The position numbers and the translations under genes are program-made. Source: Nemertoderma westbladi (lineage: Eukaryota; Xenacoelomorpha; Nemertodermatida; Nemertodermatidae). Taken from it: a stretch of 59,653 nucleotides of DNA. The first letter of the stretch is position 1; each line of letters begins with the position of its first letter. Where the stretch lies: positions 1-59,653 of the forward strand of contig JAUCBJ010000260.1 in assembly GCA_032718475.1 (NCBI GenBank), read 5' to 3'. Positions 34,756 to 45,037 of this stretch are shown here, piece by piece. The notes below the pieces were generated by a model. It ran no database searches. It worked only from the letters and a program-made list of their open reading frames with translations, and was not told the origin of the DNA.

Positions 34756-36910
34756 GTAACAGTTTATAATCTTATTGCAGTAGGCAATAAGGTTGCAAAA
34801 TACCGTAGTGACTAGTAAAACTGAACCGGTACTTCTGTAGGTCAGTAGGCCTAACTGTCATCACCGGTACCGGTACTGCTGTACAAGTACATTTAGTATT
34901 ATTCGATTTTGATTATTGTATACCGGTAGGCTGTTTAAGAGATTAGGGACTGTACACCCCTTGTTTCTTTTGGAGCTTACTTATTTCTGTCGGTTTTATT
35001 TCCTAGTAAGTTAATATTGAGCTGAAGACGTGTAAGTCTGCTCAGATTGTTCAAATAATTGTAGGCTGAACTGCTGTCTGACTGTGTTGAGTTTGGAGAG
35101 ATTACGGCGTGTGTAGAGTTTGTCTGATAAAGTGCCGTTAGTAAGTTGGGGCAGCCATATGCGGTAAGGTCAATCCCCTCTTAAAGAATAAGTCGTACTA
35201 CCGTGTTAGAACGCATACTAACTAACAGTTTCAGAATCTGCATATACTGTAGTTTATTTAGGCTTGATTGTAGTCTGCCAGTGTTTTAGCCTGTGTTTGT
35301 TTGTGTGGTCTGTTCAGGTACCGTAATAGTTATTACTCAGATATTTTGTAGGCTAGATTGTTGTCTAGCTATTCTTAGGCCTGAAGGGATTGCTGCGTGT
35401 GTAGAGTTGGTCTGATAAAGTGCCGTTAGTAAGTTGGGGCAGCCATATGCGGTAAGGTCAATCCCCTCTTAAAGAATAAGTCGTACTACCATGCTAGAAC
35501 GCATACTAACTAACAGTTTCAGAATCTGCACATACTGTAGTTTGTTTAGGCTTGATAGTAGTCTGCCAGCGTTTAGTTTGTATTTTGTTTGAGTATTCTG
35601 TACGGGTAGCGTAATATTTATTATTCAGAGTTTATGCGATTATTCGCAACATTCATGTCCCCAAGTTTATTCCTACAGTAATTGTGCTTGTTATACATAC
35701 CGTTATAGTTAAATTAACTCCGGTACTACACGGGCTGCTTGGCGTAGGACAAGACTGGTGACTTTGTGCTCTAGTCACTCCAGCAGATGCCGTGGTTCTT
35801 TTAACTGTTCAAGTATATTTAACTACTGATTATTTGTTATACCGGTACTTGTACCTAATTTAGGGTTTAGTGTACAGTGCTTTCCGAAGTAATTAGTGTA
35901 GGCAGTATATTTGTGTTGTAAAGTGGTTGATAGGCACATTCGTTAGCTCTATTAGCTTCTGGGTAGGAACAATCCGTGATACATAACGTAGTACCTATAG
36001 CGATACGGTTATAGGTCGTCAGGCGGTGGTATTTTCCTATCTGGACAGTACAATATATTTACTACTACTTATTATTTCAAATACCGTAGTACCCTGTCCG
36101 TTGTAATAACCAGAATTCTAACCCTTTGTTAGGCTGGTTTGTAGACTTCCTGTAAAATTACCCTAAAAAATTTCGTACGTAATATTTTGTTGTGTTTAAT
36201 TAGAGAATTAATCTCACCAGTATAGTAAGTAATTTGTAGTATTAAGTAACTTAGGTAAATTAGAATTATCAGTTTTAGTGTAAAATAAATAGCACTTCAC
36301 TGAGAGCGCACAGCTTCTGTGTAGTGACTCCCCCAGAAATAATAACATTTATTTCAAATATTGACAAAAAACCCATTTAGATGGGTATATAAATATTATA
36401 AATCAAATCAAACGATTTATAAATAGTAGGCCTGCCATACAACAACTAGGTCTCACTATCAGTTGGACTACTGCTTAAATAACGGTAATAAAGTAAGTTA
36501 AAGTAACTAAGTAACCCTAAAATATTCAGGAATTCAATTATTCTAAAAATAATTGACATACCGGTACTTACCATAGGCTTATTATATTTATTTCTATAAA
36601 TTTGAGCTGAAATCATAACGGTACTCTGTAATTAATTCTAGTTCATAATTATACTTATATATACTATAAGTGTAAGCTGTATACCGGTATTCAAGATAGG
36701 CCTATTATATATTTATATATATCTGTGCTAAATTTATATACCGGTACTCTGTGACAAACCTAGTTTACAATACTTATATATATTATAAGTGCATACCGGT
36801 ATTCTAATATACTGCAATAAATTACCGGTACTAGGCCAGTGGTCATACTGAATTACTAGACTTGCTTTAACTGTAACTATAGCAGTAAGCCTTCAACTGT
36901 ATAGCTAAAC
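34756..36910 (+). other. Long leader of element 2 with a 288-bp direct repeat
   Basis: Non-coding, AT-rich. The stretch around 35056-35288 recurs around 35344-35576 (for example GTAAGTTGGGGCAGCC at 35141 and 35429), a 288-bp period. Immediately after the LTR the sequence is GTAACAGTTTATAAT, with no TGG-starting primer-binding site of the usual tRNA 3'-end type. The leader is conserved in element 1. Confidence 0.75.
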
Positions 36911-39900
36911 ATGTCTGACACTCAGCAAAACCTGTCAGACAGTCTGATCGATACAACTATCTGTGATTCAGATAGGAGTGTGGAGCGAATAAGAAAGGAG
37001 TTCGGCTCACCTCCTACTGTAAAAAAGGTCATCCCTCCAGTAGTATCAGACCCTAGGCTAGTCCACCATAGGTCCATCATAGGCACTCGGGCACAGGTAA
37101 AACGGGACCAAGAGGCAGTTGTCCTATCGCAGCAACATCTTGGTCAAGAACCTACTTCCCAGCGACCCGATAGCTCCAGCAGTTCGGATACTGTAGAGCT
37201 GACTCCCGAACATGGAGTGCAGATGGCTGATACAGTCTACTCAGACCCCCTTCTTACTCTTCCTGCTGCAGTGCTAACTACTATATTCATTGCGGTGGAG
37301 GAACATCAAGCCGACTGGGCGAAGAATAAGCGAGCGACCCAAGATAATTACGCGGGATACGCCAGGGAAGAATTGATATCTATTGTTGAATCACAATGGA
37401 ACTTTCCCGGACTCGGACTTCCGTTGGATCTGTCCGAGGCTACTTGGGAAGATATACACAGGATGGGAGTGGCTAAAGATACAATGGATCCAGCTGTTTG
37501 GAAGAGGTCAGCAGCAGGATATGTGCAGGGATTCTTCGGATCCTTGGATCGATTGGAAGAACAACTGTTTCGACAACCTCACGGACCTCAAGAGCAGGAA
37601 GAGCTGCTATATCAAATACGCGAAAGAACCCTACGCATACGACTAATCCTCTCAGCCTTTGAGGAAACTTCCAAAAGAAGACAGGACACGTCGCTGCAGG
37701 TTGCTGTCAAAACTTGGCTACATCGGGTAGATCTCAAAGTACAGGAAACGGCCCAGTGGAAATCCCAGCTGGCTGAGAGATCAACCTATGAAGAACCAAC
37801 TGATGTCACCCTTTCTCAAGCGGAAAGCGAAGAGGCCGCCGAGAAACCGCGAACTAGAGACGCTATCGACATTTATTTGTCCGACTATCAGCGATTCCTA
37901 GGAGACGAAGAGTTGAGGAGACGGCTGTCTGGACTTTCCCCTAATAGTGAAGGAACCAAGCTTGTGTTGGACTCAATCGATGCCGAAATGTTAGCTGCAA
38001 ACCAAGCTGAATGTGATGAAAAACTCCGCCTCACTAGAGTCCGAGAAGAACAAATAAAGAAAAGAAGGATAGAGGAACAAAAGGCGGCGGCTATGGCAGA
38101 AGCAGAAGTAGAAAGAAAGGCAGCGGCGGCAGATGCAGAAGCAGAAAGAAAGACAGCGGCGGCAGATGCAGAAGCAGAAAGAAAAGCAGCGGCGGCAGAT
38201 GCAGAAGCAGAAAGAAAGGCAGCGGCGGCAGATGCAGAAGCAGAAAGAAAAGCAGCAAAGGCAGTGGCAGAAGCAGAAAGGAGAGCATCTGAGCAGACTA
38301 CCCAACTGGAGTTGGAAAATCTGCAAGAGACACAAGACAGTATAAATAAACAGTTTACTGCTAATCAAATGCAGATGATGAGAAAATCTACTCCCAAGCG
38401 CCAGGGATACACATCCTCGGAGGAAGGCGAGACCACCGATCCTGAAGGCGGAGGAAATAGATCTCATCTAAGTAGGCGTAGAAAAACATCTTACCGTCGC
38501 AAATTGCCTAATTTGCCCCCAGCTGTTAAAAGACAGCTAACTAGCACAGACTTAGCGAGTGCAGAACCCATAGAACAATTTATCCAGGTCAAAAGACTCC
38601 CTACTATAGTCGATGAACCTGAAATAATTAGGCCTGTTGTTCCCAAAGTCACTTCTGTGCTAGAGACCCCTGCACTTCCAGAGCTTAACTCTAAATTCCC
38701 TTTACATAGTACTACACTGCCTGTACCCGGTGGAACAGTCCAAGAGAATACTCCTGTCCAGATAGCAGAGAGAGAAATCAATAATTTGTCTCCCGTCGTC
38801 CCGCGTCAGCCCGCTACTATGTTGGCGACTCCCGCTTCGGCGGTTGAGTGGGTGGAAGAGGGACGGCGGGGGATGAATCTCCTGCTGGGACAGATGCAGG
38901 AGACTGTCCACCAACTTAAGGGAACAGTGAGGGAAGGTAGAGCAGAGTTGCGGGAGGTGCAGCGGAGTGTCGCGCTAGAACGCGACAAATTAGTCAATAT
39001 CCAAAAGGGCATACCAATACCCCCTGTAACATTGTGTCAACCTGTTAGGTCTGAAGTATTACATGCGCAAGGTGTGGAGCCTACACGCATCTATACTGCT
39101 AGTGAAGTTGAAACTCCTATAGCAAACCCTATTAAGGGTGATTATAGACCTGTTATTAATGATATTCCCTATAGACCTGATAATGATCCGAGAAATTTAT
39201 ATACCGATAATTCGATATTAAATAACACGATGGCCCAAGAAAGCTTTACGCGTCAGATGGCTAGAACAGAAGCCCGCCAAGCGGTCAAAGTGGGAGAGAT
39301 CGTCAAATTCAATGGAGATGAGATGAAATGGTTACCTTTCAACGAATATTACAAAGATAGCATACAGAATTCTGTACTATCTAACGGAGAGAAACTTAGA
39401 TTCCTCATCAAATGTTTGGAAGGACCTCCCAAGTTAATGGCGTTAAAGTTTATTGGACATCCAGAAGGATTAAGACAAGTTTGGGATACATTAAACATCA
39501 GGTATGGTAACAAGGATAACATAGCTAAGTATTTGTACGCAAAATTAGTAGCCCCCCGACACTTCCTTAGTAGTGGGATTATAGAGTTTTCCGATGAAAT
39601 TCAAGAGATCTGTAGACAACTGGACTGGTTAGGTAAGTCGCACGAATACCAGAGTTCCATGGTTATTGGAGCCGTAGTCTCTACTTTACCAAAGGGTGGA
39701 GTATGTACACGCTGGGACAAGAAAGTGTTGTACATGAATGAACAACAACGACGAAGTCCTACCATGGCTGATCTCATGTCTTTCTTAGATGGTGAAGTCA
39801 AACTACAACTCATCAAGCAGTCCAGAGAGAAAACATCGGAAAATAAGGTAAGTGAGAAACCCACTTCTAGGAGAAGAGTAACACCGGTGTGTTACACTGA

Positions 39901-41122
39901 CGACGGCGAAAGCCAAGCTTCCCAAGAAGAGGACAGCGGGAAAGATACAGACCGATCGTATTATGTTGACAAAACCTCCAAGGACGTAAGTAAATACAAA
40001 GCTCGAACCAATAATAGGAGAGAACAAGTTACTAAGACCCCTCCTCAGTCTCCTAGCAGAATGCGCGGAAGAAAGCCCGAAGAAAGAACGAGAGTGCATC
40101 AGACTACCCAAGGTAAAGTAAGTAACATAAAACCTAACTGTGCGCTGTGCGACGGGACCCACCGCTTGAGTGCGTGTGCGGAATTTCTAAAGAAATCCCT
40201 TGTAGACAGACGTACAGTTGTGTGGGACAAGCGGTTATGCTATAATTGCCTCAGACCAGGACACCAACGGCGAACCTGTTACTCCGACATAAAGTGTGAA
40301 AAGTGTGGTGCGAAACATCACATCTTGTTACATAGTGAGTTCGAACGAGACAAGCCGAGTCAGGTAAGTGAGTCCGAACTTCATGTCCAATTCAGTGATG
40401 TAAACGACACTGATCAGGAGTCTGAGATGGAAGGATTCTATACTGACGAATTCTCCGACGCCAATGAATCCTGTTATCTAATAAACACCACGGTGTATCG
40501 AGCACTTACTTACGAAAAGGACATCAACGAGGAGTTTCCCCCTACTACTTTTACCAAACAATCATCTTGGAAAGCTCCAACTTCCAACGTAGGAATCAGA
40601 GAATTTCCTGTAGTTCAGGTAAGAGTTCACGGTATTAACAAAAGCTACATAGTGAACGCCCTACTTGACTCAGGCAGCACAGGAACATTCATCGATCAAG
40701 AGCTAGCCGAAGATATCTTTGCTGGACAACCCAAGTTCCGGACTAAATTGAATATGTCAGGAATTATGCAGGTTTGGAAATCTACCCTGACGGCAGATTA
40801 CTATGTAGGTGTGTTGTCCACCCCCCAGGATAAGTTAGGAACACAAGGTGTAAGGTCAGTAAAAATGGTGGCTATAAAGAACTTCGCTACTACCCAAGCA
40901 GACCTTTATAATTGGGACGAGGATGAGAGCATCCAACATCTTAAGATACCTCGATTCCAGACAGATTATCCTGGAGTGCAAATACTCATCGGCCAAAACG
41001 CACACGAAGCGCTTGAGACATTGGAGAAACGGCCTGCTCAACCACAGCCACTGCAAACTTATGCGGTAAGAACTAGAGTAGGTTGGTACTTTACTGGCCC
41101 TTCCCGTAGAACTCTAGAATAG
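36911..41122 (+). CDS. gag-pr: Gag-protease polyprotein of element 2
   Basis: A 1,403-residue product. N-terminal low-complexity part; a module at about 110-290 absent from element 1, helical in appearance, unrecognised; an Ala/Glu/Arg-rich coiled coil at about 377-473 built from 11-residue repeats; the DUF1759-type Gag core around 795-950; BEL-type Cys/His nucleocapsid around 1077-1150 (CALC, CYNCLRPGH, CEKCGAKHH); then the DUF1758 retropepsin-like domain with LLDSGSTGTF near 1251 (catalytic DSG). It would form the particle and process the polyprotein. It ends at a single UAG (41120-41122), after which the same frame continues into RT-integrase; element 1 has GAG there. Either stop readthrough controls the Gag:Pol ratio or the UAG is a recent knock-out mutation. 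The start is the first good ATG, shared with element 1. Confidence 0.93.
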   Translation: MSDTQQNLSDSLIDTTICDSDRSVERIRKEFGSPPTVKKVIPPVVSDPRLVHHRSIIGTRAQVKRDQEAVVLSQQHLGQEPTSQRPDSSSSSDTVELTPEHGVQMADTVYSDPLLTLPAAVLTTIFIAVEEHQADWAKNKRATQDNYAGYAREELISIVESQWNFPGLGLPLDLSEATWEDIHRMGVAKDTMDPAVWKRSAAGYVQGFFGSLDRLEEQLFRQPHGPQEQEELLYQIRERTLRIRLILSAFEETSKRRQDTSLQVAVKTWLHRVDLKVQETAQWKSQLAERSTYEEPTDVTLSQAESEEAAEKPRTRDAIDIYLSDYQRFLGDEELRRRLSGLSPNSEGTKLVLDSIDAEMLAANQAECDEKLRLTRVREEQIKKRRIEEQKAAAMAEAEVERKAAAADAEAERKTAAADAEAERKAAAADAEAERKAAAADAEAERKAAKAVAEAERRASEQTTQLELENLQETQDSINKQFTANQMQMMRKSTPKRQGYTSSEEGETTDPEGGGNRSHLSRRRKTSYRRKLPNLPPAVKRQLTSTDLASAEPIEQFIQVKRLPTIVDEPEIIRPVVPKVTSVLETPALPELNSKFPLHSTTLPVPGGTVQENTPVQIAEREINNLSPVVPRQPATMLATPASAVEWVEEGRRGMNLLLGQMQETVHQLKGTVREGRAELREVQRSVALERDKLVNIQKGIPIPPVTLCQPVRSEVLHAQGVEPTRIYTASEVETPIANPIKGDYRPVINDIPYRPDNDPRNLYTDNSILNNTMAQESFTRQMARTEARQAVKVGEIVKFNGDEMKWLPFNEYYKDSIQNSVLSNGEKLRFLIKCLEGPPKLMALKFIGHPEGLRQVWDTLNIRYGNKDNIAKYLYAKLVAPRHFLSSGIIEFSDEIQEICRQLDWLGKSHEYQSSMVIGAVVSTLPKGGVCTRWDKKVLYMNEQQRRSPTMADLMSFLDGEVKLQLIKQSREKTSENKVSEKPTSRRRVTPVCYTDDGESQASQEEDSGKDTDRSYYVDKTSKDVSKYKARTNNRREQVTKTPPQSPSRMRGRKPEERTRVHQTTQGKVSNIKPNCALCDGTHRLSACAEFLKKSLVDRRTVVWDKRLCYNCLRPGHQRRTCYSDIKCEKCGAKHHILLHSEFERDKPSQVSESELHVQFSDVNDTDQESEMEGFYTDEFSDANESCYLINTTVYRALTYEKDINEEFPPTTFTKQSSWKAPTSNVGIREFPVVQVRVHGINKSYIVNALLDSGSTGTFIDQELAEDIFAGQPKFRTKLNMSGIMQVWKSTLTADYYVGVLSTPQDKLGTQGVRSVKMVAIKNFATTQADLYNWDEDESIQHLKIPRFQTDYPGVQILIGQNAHEALETLEKRPAQPQPLQTYAVRTRVGWYFTGPSRRTLE
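38120..38251 (+). repeat. 33-bp tandem repeats inside gag coiled coil
   Basis: Four units of 33 bp starting at 38120, 38153, 38186 and 38219 encode an 11-residue Ala/Asp/Glu/Arg/Lys motif. Element 1 has 54-bp units at this place, so the coiled coil is expanding and contracting within the family. Confidence 0.88.
41120..41122 (+). other. In-frame UAG between Gag-protease and RT-integrase
   Basis: The stop is followed by AGA ATG and the reading frame stays open for 1,300 more codons. Element 1 reads GAG at this codon. The following context is not one of the well-known strong readthrough contexts (such as CARYYA or GGA). Confidence 0.85.
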
Positions 41123-41125
41123 AGA

Positions 41126-44100
41126 ATGCCCCACGAACAAATATATCAGGTAAGTGATTGGGAAGAGGAAAGCAGTGAGGTGGACGAACTAACTGAGGGA
41201 ACACCATACTCCTCGGATAATGACGACATCTACCAACTCTTCGAAGAAGAGAACACAATTGACCTACTTACCGAAAACCAAACTTGGAAAAACCAAACGA
41301 ACCTATGTCAACTGATTCGCCCAACGGAATCCACTATTTATAATGACGAACTTAATGACGAGGTAGAGCGCTACAACGCTAGAACTCGGGACGAACTCGC
41401 CGTACGATTCTTTACCCAAGAATTGGTAGAACCCAATTCATACGACAAAGCCCTGTCGATAGAAGAAGAAAGAGCCAAGCAAATCCAGGAAACAACCACA
41501 CGTTTTTTAAAAGATCAAGGTAGATATGAAATCGGACTACCCTTCCGAAAACGTGAACCCAGATTTATAAATAACAGACCCTTGGCTGAGAAAAGAATCA
41601 ATCAATTACATCGACGTCTTACGGCAAACGCTTCAGCTAAGGAAATGTACCAAACTCAGTTGAAGAAATTTATCACAAAGGGATATGCGGAGCGAGTACC
41701 GGAAGGAACTCCAATAACTGAAAGGACTTATTATCTAACACATCATTATGTTCCCAAACCCGGTAAACCCCATGAAGTACGGGTTGTATTTGATGGCTCC
41801 GCCCTATATATGGGCCAATCCCTTAATTCAGAGTTGTTACCAGGACCCAACTTGCTCCAATCTTTGTTGGGGATACTGTTGAGATTAAGACAATATTCCA
41901 TCGCGTTCGCCTCCGATATAGAAGGAATATTCCTACAAGTCAAGGCGTTGGATCGTGATAGAGACAGCCTAAGATTCCTGTGGTGGCCTGAAGGAGATCT
42001 CAACCAGAAACCGGTAGAGTACTGGATGACCATACAGGCCTTTGGGATTATATCAAGCCCTTCAAACGCCTGCTCAGTGGTCCGTACCACTGCGGATGAC
42101 AACCGGGATGCCTTCTCTAAAGAGGTGATAGATAACATCAAACGAGACATATACATGGACGACAATTTAAAGTCCCTTCCATCAGTAAAGGAAGCCATTG
42201 ATGTCGCGAAAGGAACGGTTGAGTGTTTGAAAAGAGGTGGATTTCGATTGACGAAGTTCACCAGCAACTCCCGTGAGTTTCTGGAAGCAATATCTATAGA
42301 AGACCGGGGATCAAAAGATCTCGACTTAATATATGACGATCTTCCGGAAACCAAGACGCTTGGCTTGAAGTGGGACACAGAAAGAGATATCCTGTTTTTT
42401 CAATTAAAACAGCGAGATAATCCAGTTCGGACCAAACGGATTTGTTTAAGTATTCTGAGCACTTATTTCGATCCCTTGGGATTTATTAGCCCAGTTATAT
42501 TGATTGCTCGGAGTTTAGTCCAACAAATGTGGCTGGAAAACCACTCGTGGGACGATCCACTCAAGGGAGAACTATTAAAGAAATGGATGAAATGGGAGGA
42601 TTCGCTACCTGCCATCGAGAACTTTATAATTTCCCGTTCATATTTTGGTCATGTTCTCCCTACGTATTCCTATCAACTCCATGTATTTGGAGATGCCAGC
42701 GATATGGGGATCGGTATAGTAACATATCTGCGAGTCGAAACTCCGGATGGAATCAAAGTTGCCTTGGTTACCTCTAAGGCATTGATTAACAACAAGCTTA
42801 AGGTTCCTCGGGCGGAGTTAAAAGCAGCATTATACGCTACCGCTATCGGACGGAATGTAACAGAACAGATCGATTATCCACTGGAGAAAACTGTTTATTG
42901 GACCGACGCTTTACTTGTATTGGAATATATAACGAATGAAGTCTGTCAGTTCAGCGTCTTTGTTACTAACAGAGTGGCCATTATTCTTAGTCGCACAACG
43001 ATAGATCAATGGAGACATTGCCCTGGTACGATTAACCCAGCTGACATCGCCTCCAGAGGAGCAACTCCACAGGAACTGATAGATACCCCTGACTGGTTGG
43101 GTGGACCCGACTTCTTGAGCAAGGAAGAGGATGAATGGCCTCCTCACCTTACTACGGCTGAGATTAGACAAGCCAAGGGAGCGGAGAAAGTCAAACCCAA
43201 AATTCGGACAAGTAAATCGAAGTTATTTAAACCGACAATCGACCTATCTGTATTACATACTGCCGAGAACGATACTTCGGATCCACAATCCCTCGCCACA
43301 AACAAATCTGTTGTGGAAATTAGAGACAGAGATTGGAAATCTGAGATACCAGACGTCTCGCAAGGAATCTCACCCCTGCTGCAGAGAGCACTGCATCATT
43401 ACAGTTCCTGGAATCGTCTCTGTAAAGCTATCACATACTTAAAGAGATGTTTTCACCATCATTACTCCAGGAAGAAGACCACTAGTGATCCTGCTCCGGT
43501 AACATCTGCGCAAGTTCATGTTATTAAAGATCTACCTAAGTACAAGATATCAGACCGGTTTCTAAAAGAGAAGATCAGCTACCAGGAGCATGAAGAAACT
43601 AATAAGCAGATACTGAGACTCTTGCAATGCTATGAGGATTCCGATAGGTACTTTCTGTTGTTGAGAAATCCGCAGATGCGCTTAAGGGATCGCTTCTCTA
43701 GCACAATGATAGATGGGTTAATACGTGTTGGAGGAAGGCTTACAAACGCCCCATTATCCTTTGATACTAAATTCCCTATACTCATTAGTAATCTTGAAGT
43801 ACAAATCAAGATGATTGTAGATGTTCACAGTAAATTGTATCATGCTGGTAGAGAACGAGTTCTTAGCGAGATTCGAACCCGCTATTATTTTCATAAACCA
43901 CGTAGAGCTCTGAATCAAGTTCTTAGGAACTGCATACCTTGTAGGAAAGTATTCAGTAGGCCTTTAACACAGCGAGAGGCAGAATTACCTAGGGAACGAG
44001 TAAGCTTTTATGAACCACCCTTTACTAATACTGGTGTGGATTTATTTGGCCCTATTGAAGTATATCGTGCTAGAACTATAATCAAGAGATGGTGTGTAAT

Positions 44101-45037
44101 CTTTGTCTGCATGACTTGTAGAGCTATCCATCTCGATATGGTGAATGATCTATCTACTAACAGCTTCGTCTTATGTTTACGACGACAGATCGCTCGTTTC
44201 GGCACTAGCAATACGATGAGATCCGATAAGGGAACGAACTTCATTGGTGCTAACAACGAAATTCAGGCTTACGTAAAGGACTGGAATCAAAGACAGGTGG
44301 ATGACCAGCTACGGATAACGGCGTCTAGCTGGACCTTTAACGCCGCCGATGCCCCTTGGTGGGGAGGAAGTTGGGAGAGATTAATTCGAAGTGTCAAGAC
44401 CGCATTTCACTTTATAGTGCCGTGCCGCGCATATCTCACCGACGAACTTCTACGGACGTTAATGGAAGAAATCGCTGCCTATCTTAACGAGAGACCGCTT
44501 ATGCCAGTCTCATCGAGTATCGACTCCCTGGAAGCGCTAACACCCGCGCACTTCCTACTTAAGAAACCTGTAGCCATGCTCCCACAATCCGAGATTGCCG
44601 ATGGAGATGAATACTGTCGTCGAACTTGGCAGCTTATGCAGTTGCTATCCCGTCGTTTCGCTGACCATTTTGAGAAACATTATCTGCCCACGCTACAACT
44701 TCGAACTAAGTGGTTTGCGCAGCAGGAAAATGTCAGCGCCGGAGACATGGTCCTTATTGTAGATCCGGACCTCCCACGTAGACGGTGGCAGATCGGTCGT
44801 ATCATCGAGACGCATATCTCGGAGGATGGTCTAGTGCGCTCAGTAGAACTCGTCGTAATGCGGCGTAACTTCAAGAAACCCGGGATAATCTTTGAGACGC
44901 AACAACTCAATCGCCCAGTTGGTCGCTTATGTTTGCTGGAAAGAGACAGGGAACTCTCCGGAAACTATGGAAGACAAGACACTCTTCCCACGACCACCTC
45001 CCTAATACCTCAAACATTTAGGGGCTCTTCAACGTAG
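41126..45037 (+). CDS. pol: Pol polyprotein: Peptidase_A17-type region, reverse transcriptase, RNase H, integrase
   Basis: A 1,303-residue frame, probably expressed as an extension of Gag-protease. RT: VRVVFDGSA near 217, ASDIEGIFLQV (catalytic Asp) near 265, and IYMDDNL with YMDD at 343-346. The DPLGFISPV motif near 450 marks the Peptidase_A17 family region typical of BEL/Pao. RNase H: HVFGDASDMGIG near 520, PRAELKAA near 560, YWTDALLVL near 592. Integrase: H2C2 zinc site (HAGR near 910, CIPCRK near 935), then DDE with Asp in GVDLFGP near 970, Asp in RSDKGTNF near 1031 and Glu in GGSWERL near 1082. DUF5641-like end: DMVLIVDPDLPRRRWQIGRI. All catalytic residues are present and no frameshift is seen, so the enzymes look usable if the upstream UAG is bypassed. 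The nominal ATG is two codons after the stop. Confidence 0.95.
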   Translation: MPHEQIYQVSDWEEESSEVDELTEGTPYSSDNDDIYQLFEEENTIDLLTENQTWKNQTNLCQLIRPTESTIYNDELNDEVERYNARTRDELAVRFFTQELVEPNSYDKALSIEEERAKQIQETTTRFLKDQGRYEIGLPFRKREPRFINNRPLAEKRINQLHRRLTANASAKEMYQTQLKKFITKGYAERVPEGTPITERTYYLTHHYVPKPGKPHEVRVVFDGSALYMGQSLNSELLPGPNLLQSLLGILLRLRQYSIAFASDIEGIFLQVKALDRDRDSLRFLWWPEGDLNQKPVEYWMTIQAFGIISSPSNACSVVRTTADDNRDAFSKEVIDNIKRDIYMDDNLKSLPSVKEAIDVAKGTVECLKRGGFRLTKFTSNSREFLEAISIEDRGSKDLDLIYDDLPETKTLGLKWDTERDILFFQLKQRDNPVRTKRICLSILSTYFDPLGFISPVILIARSLVQQMWLENHSWDDPLKGELLKKWMKWEDSLPAIENFIISRSYFGHVLPTYSYQLHVFGDASDMGIGIVTYLRVETPDGIKVALVTSKALINNKLKVPRAELKAALYATAIGRNVTEQIDYPLEKTVYWTDALLVLEYITNEVCQFSVFVTNRVAIILSRTTIDQWRHCPGTINPADIASRGATPQELIDTPDWLGGPDFLSKEEDEWPPHLTTAEIRQAKGAEKVKPKIRTSKSKLFKPTIDLSVLHTAENDTSDPQSLATNKSVVEIRDRDWKSEIPDVSQGISPLLQRALHHYSSWNRLCKAITYLKRCFHHHYSRKKTTSDPAPVTSAQVHVIKDLPKYKISDRFLKEKISYQEHEETNKQILRLLQCYEDSDRYFLLLRNPQMRLRDRFSSTMIDGLIRVGGRLTNAPLSFDTKFPILISNLEVQIKMIVDVHSKLYHAGRERVLSEIRTRYYFHKPRRALNQVLRNCIPCRKVFSRPLTQREAELPRERVSFYEPPFTNTGVDLFGPIEVYRARTIIKRWCVIFVCMTCRAIHLDMVNDLSTNSFVLCLRRQIARFGTSNTMRSDKGTNFIGANNEIQAYVKDWNQRQVDDQLRITASSWTFNAADAPWWGGSWERLIRSVKTAFHFIVPCRAYLTDELLRTLMEEIAAYLNERPLMPVSSSIDSLEALTPAHFLLKKPVAMLPQSEIADGDEYCRRTWQLMQLLSRRFADHFEKHYLPTLQLRTKWFAQQENVSAGDMVLIVDPDLPRRRWQIGRIIETHISEDGLVRSVELVVMRRNFKKPGIIFETQQLNRPVGRLCLLERDRELSGNYGRQDTLPTTTSLIPQTFRGSST

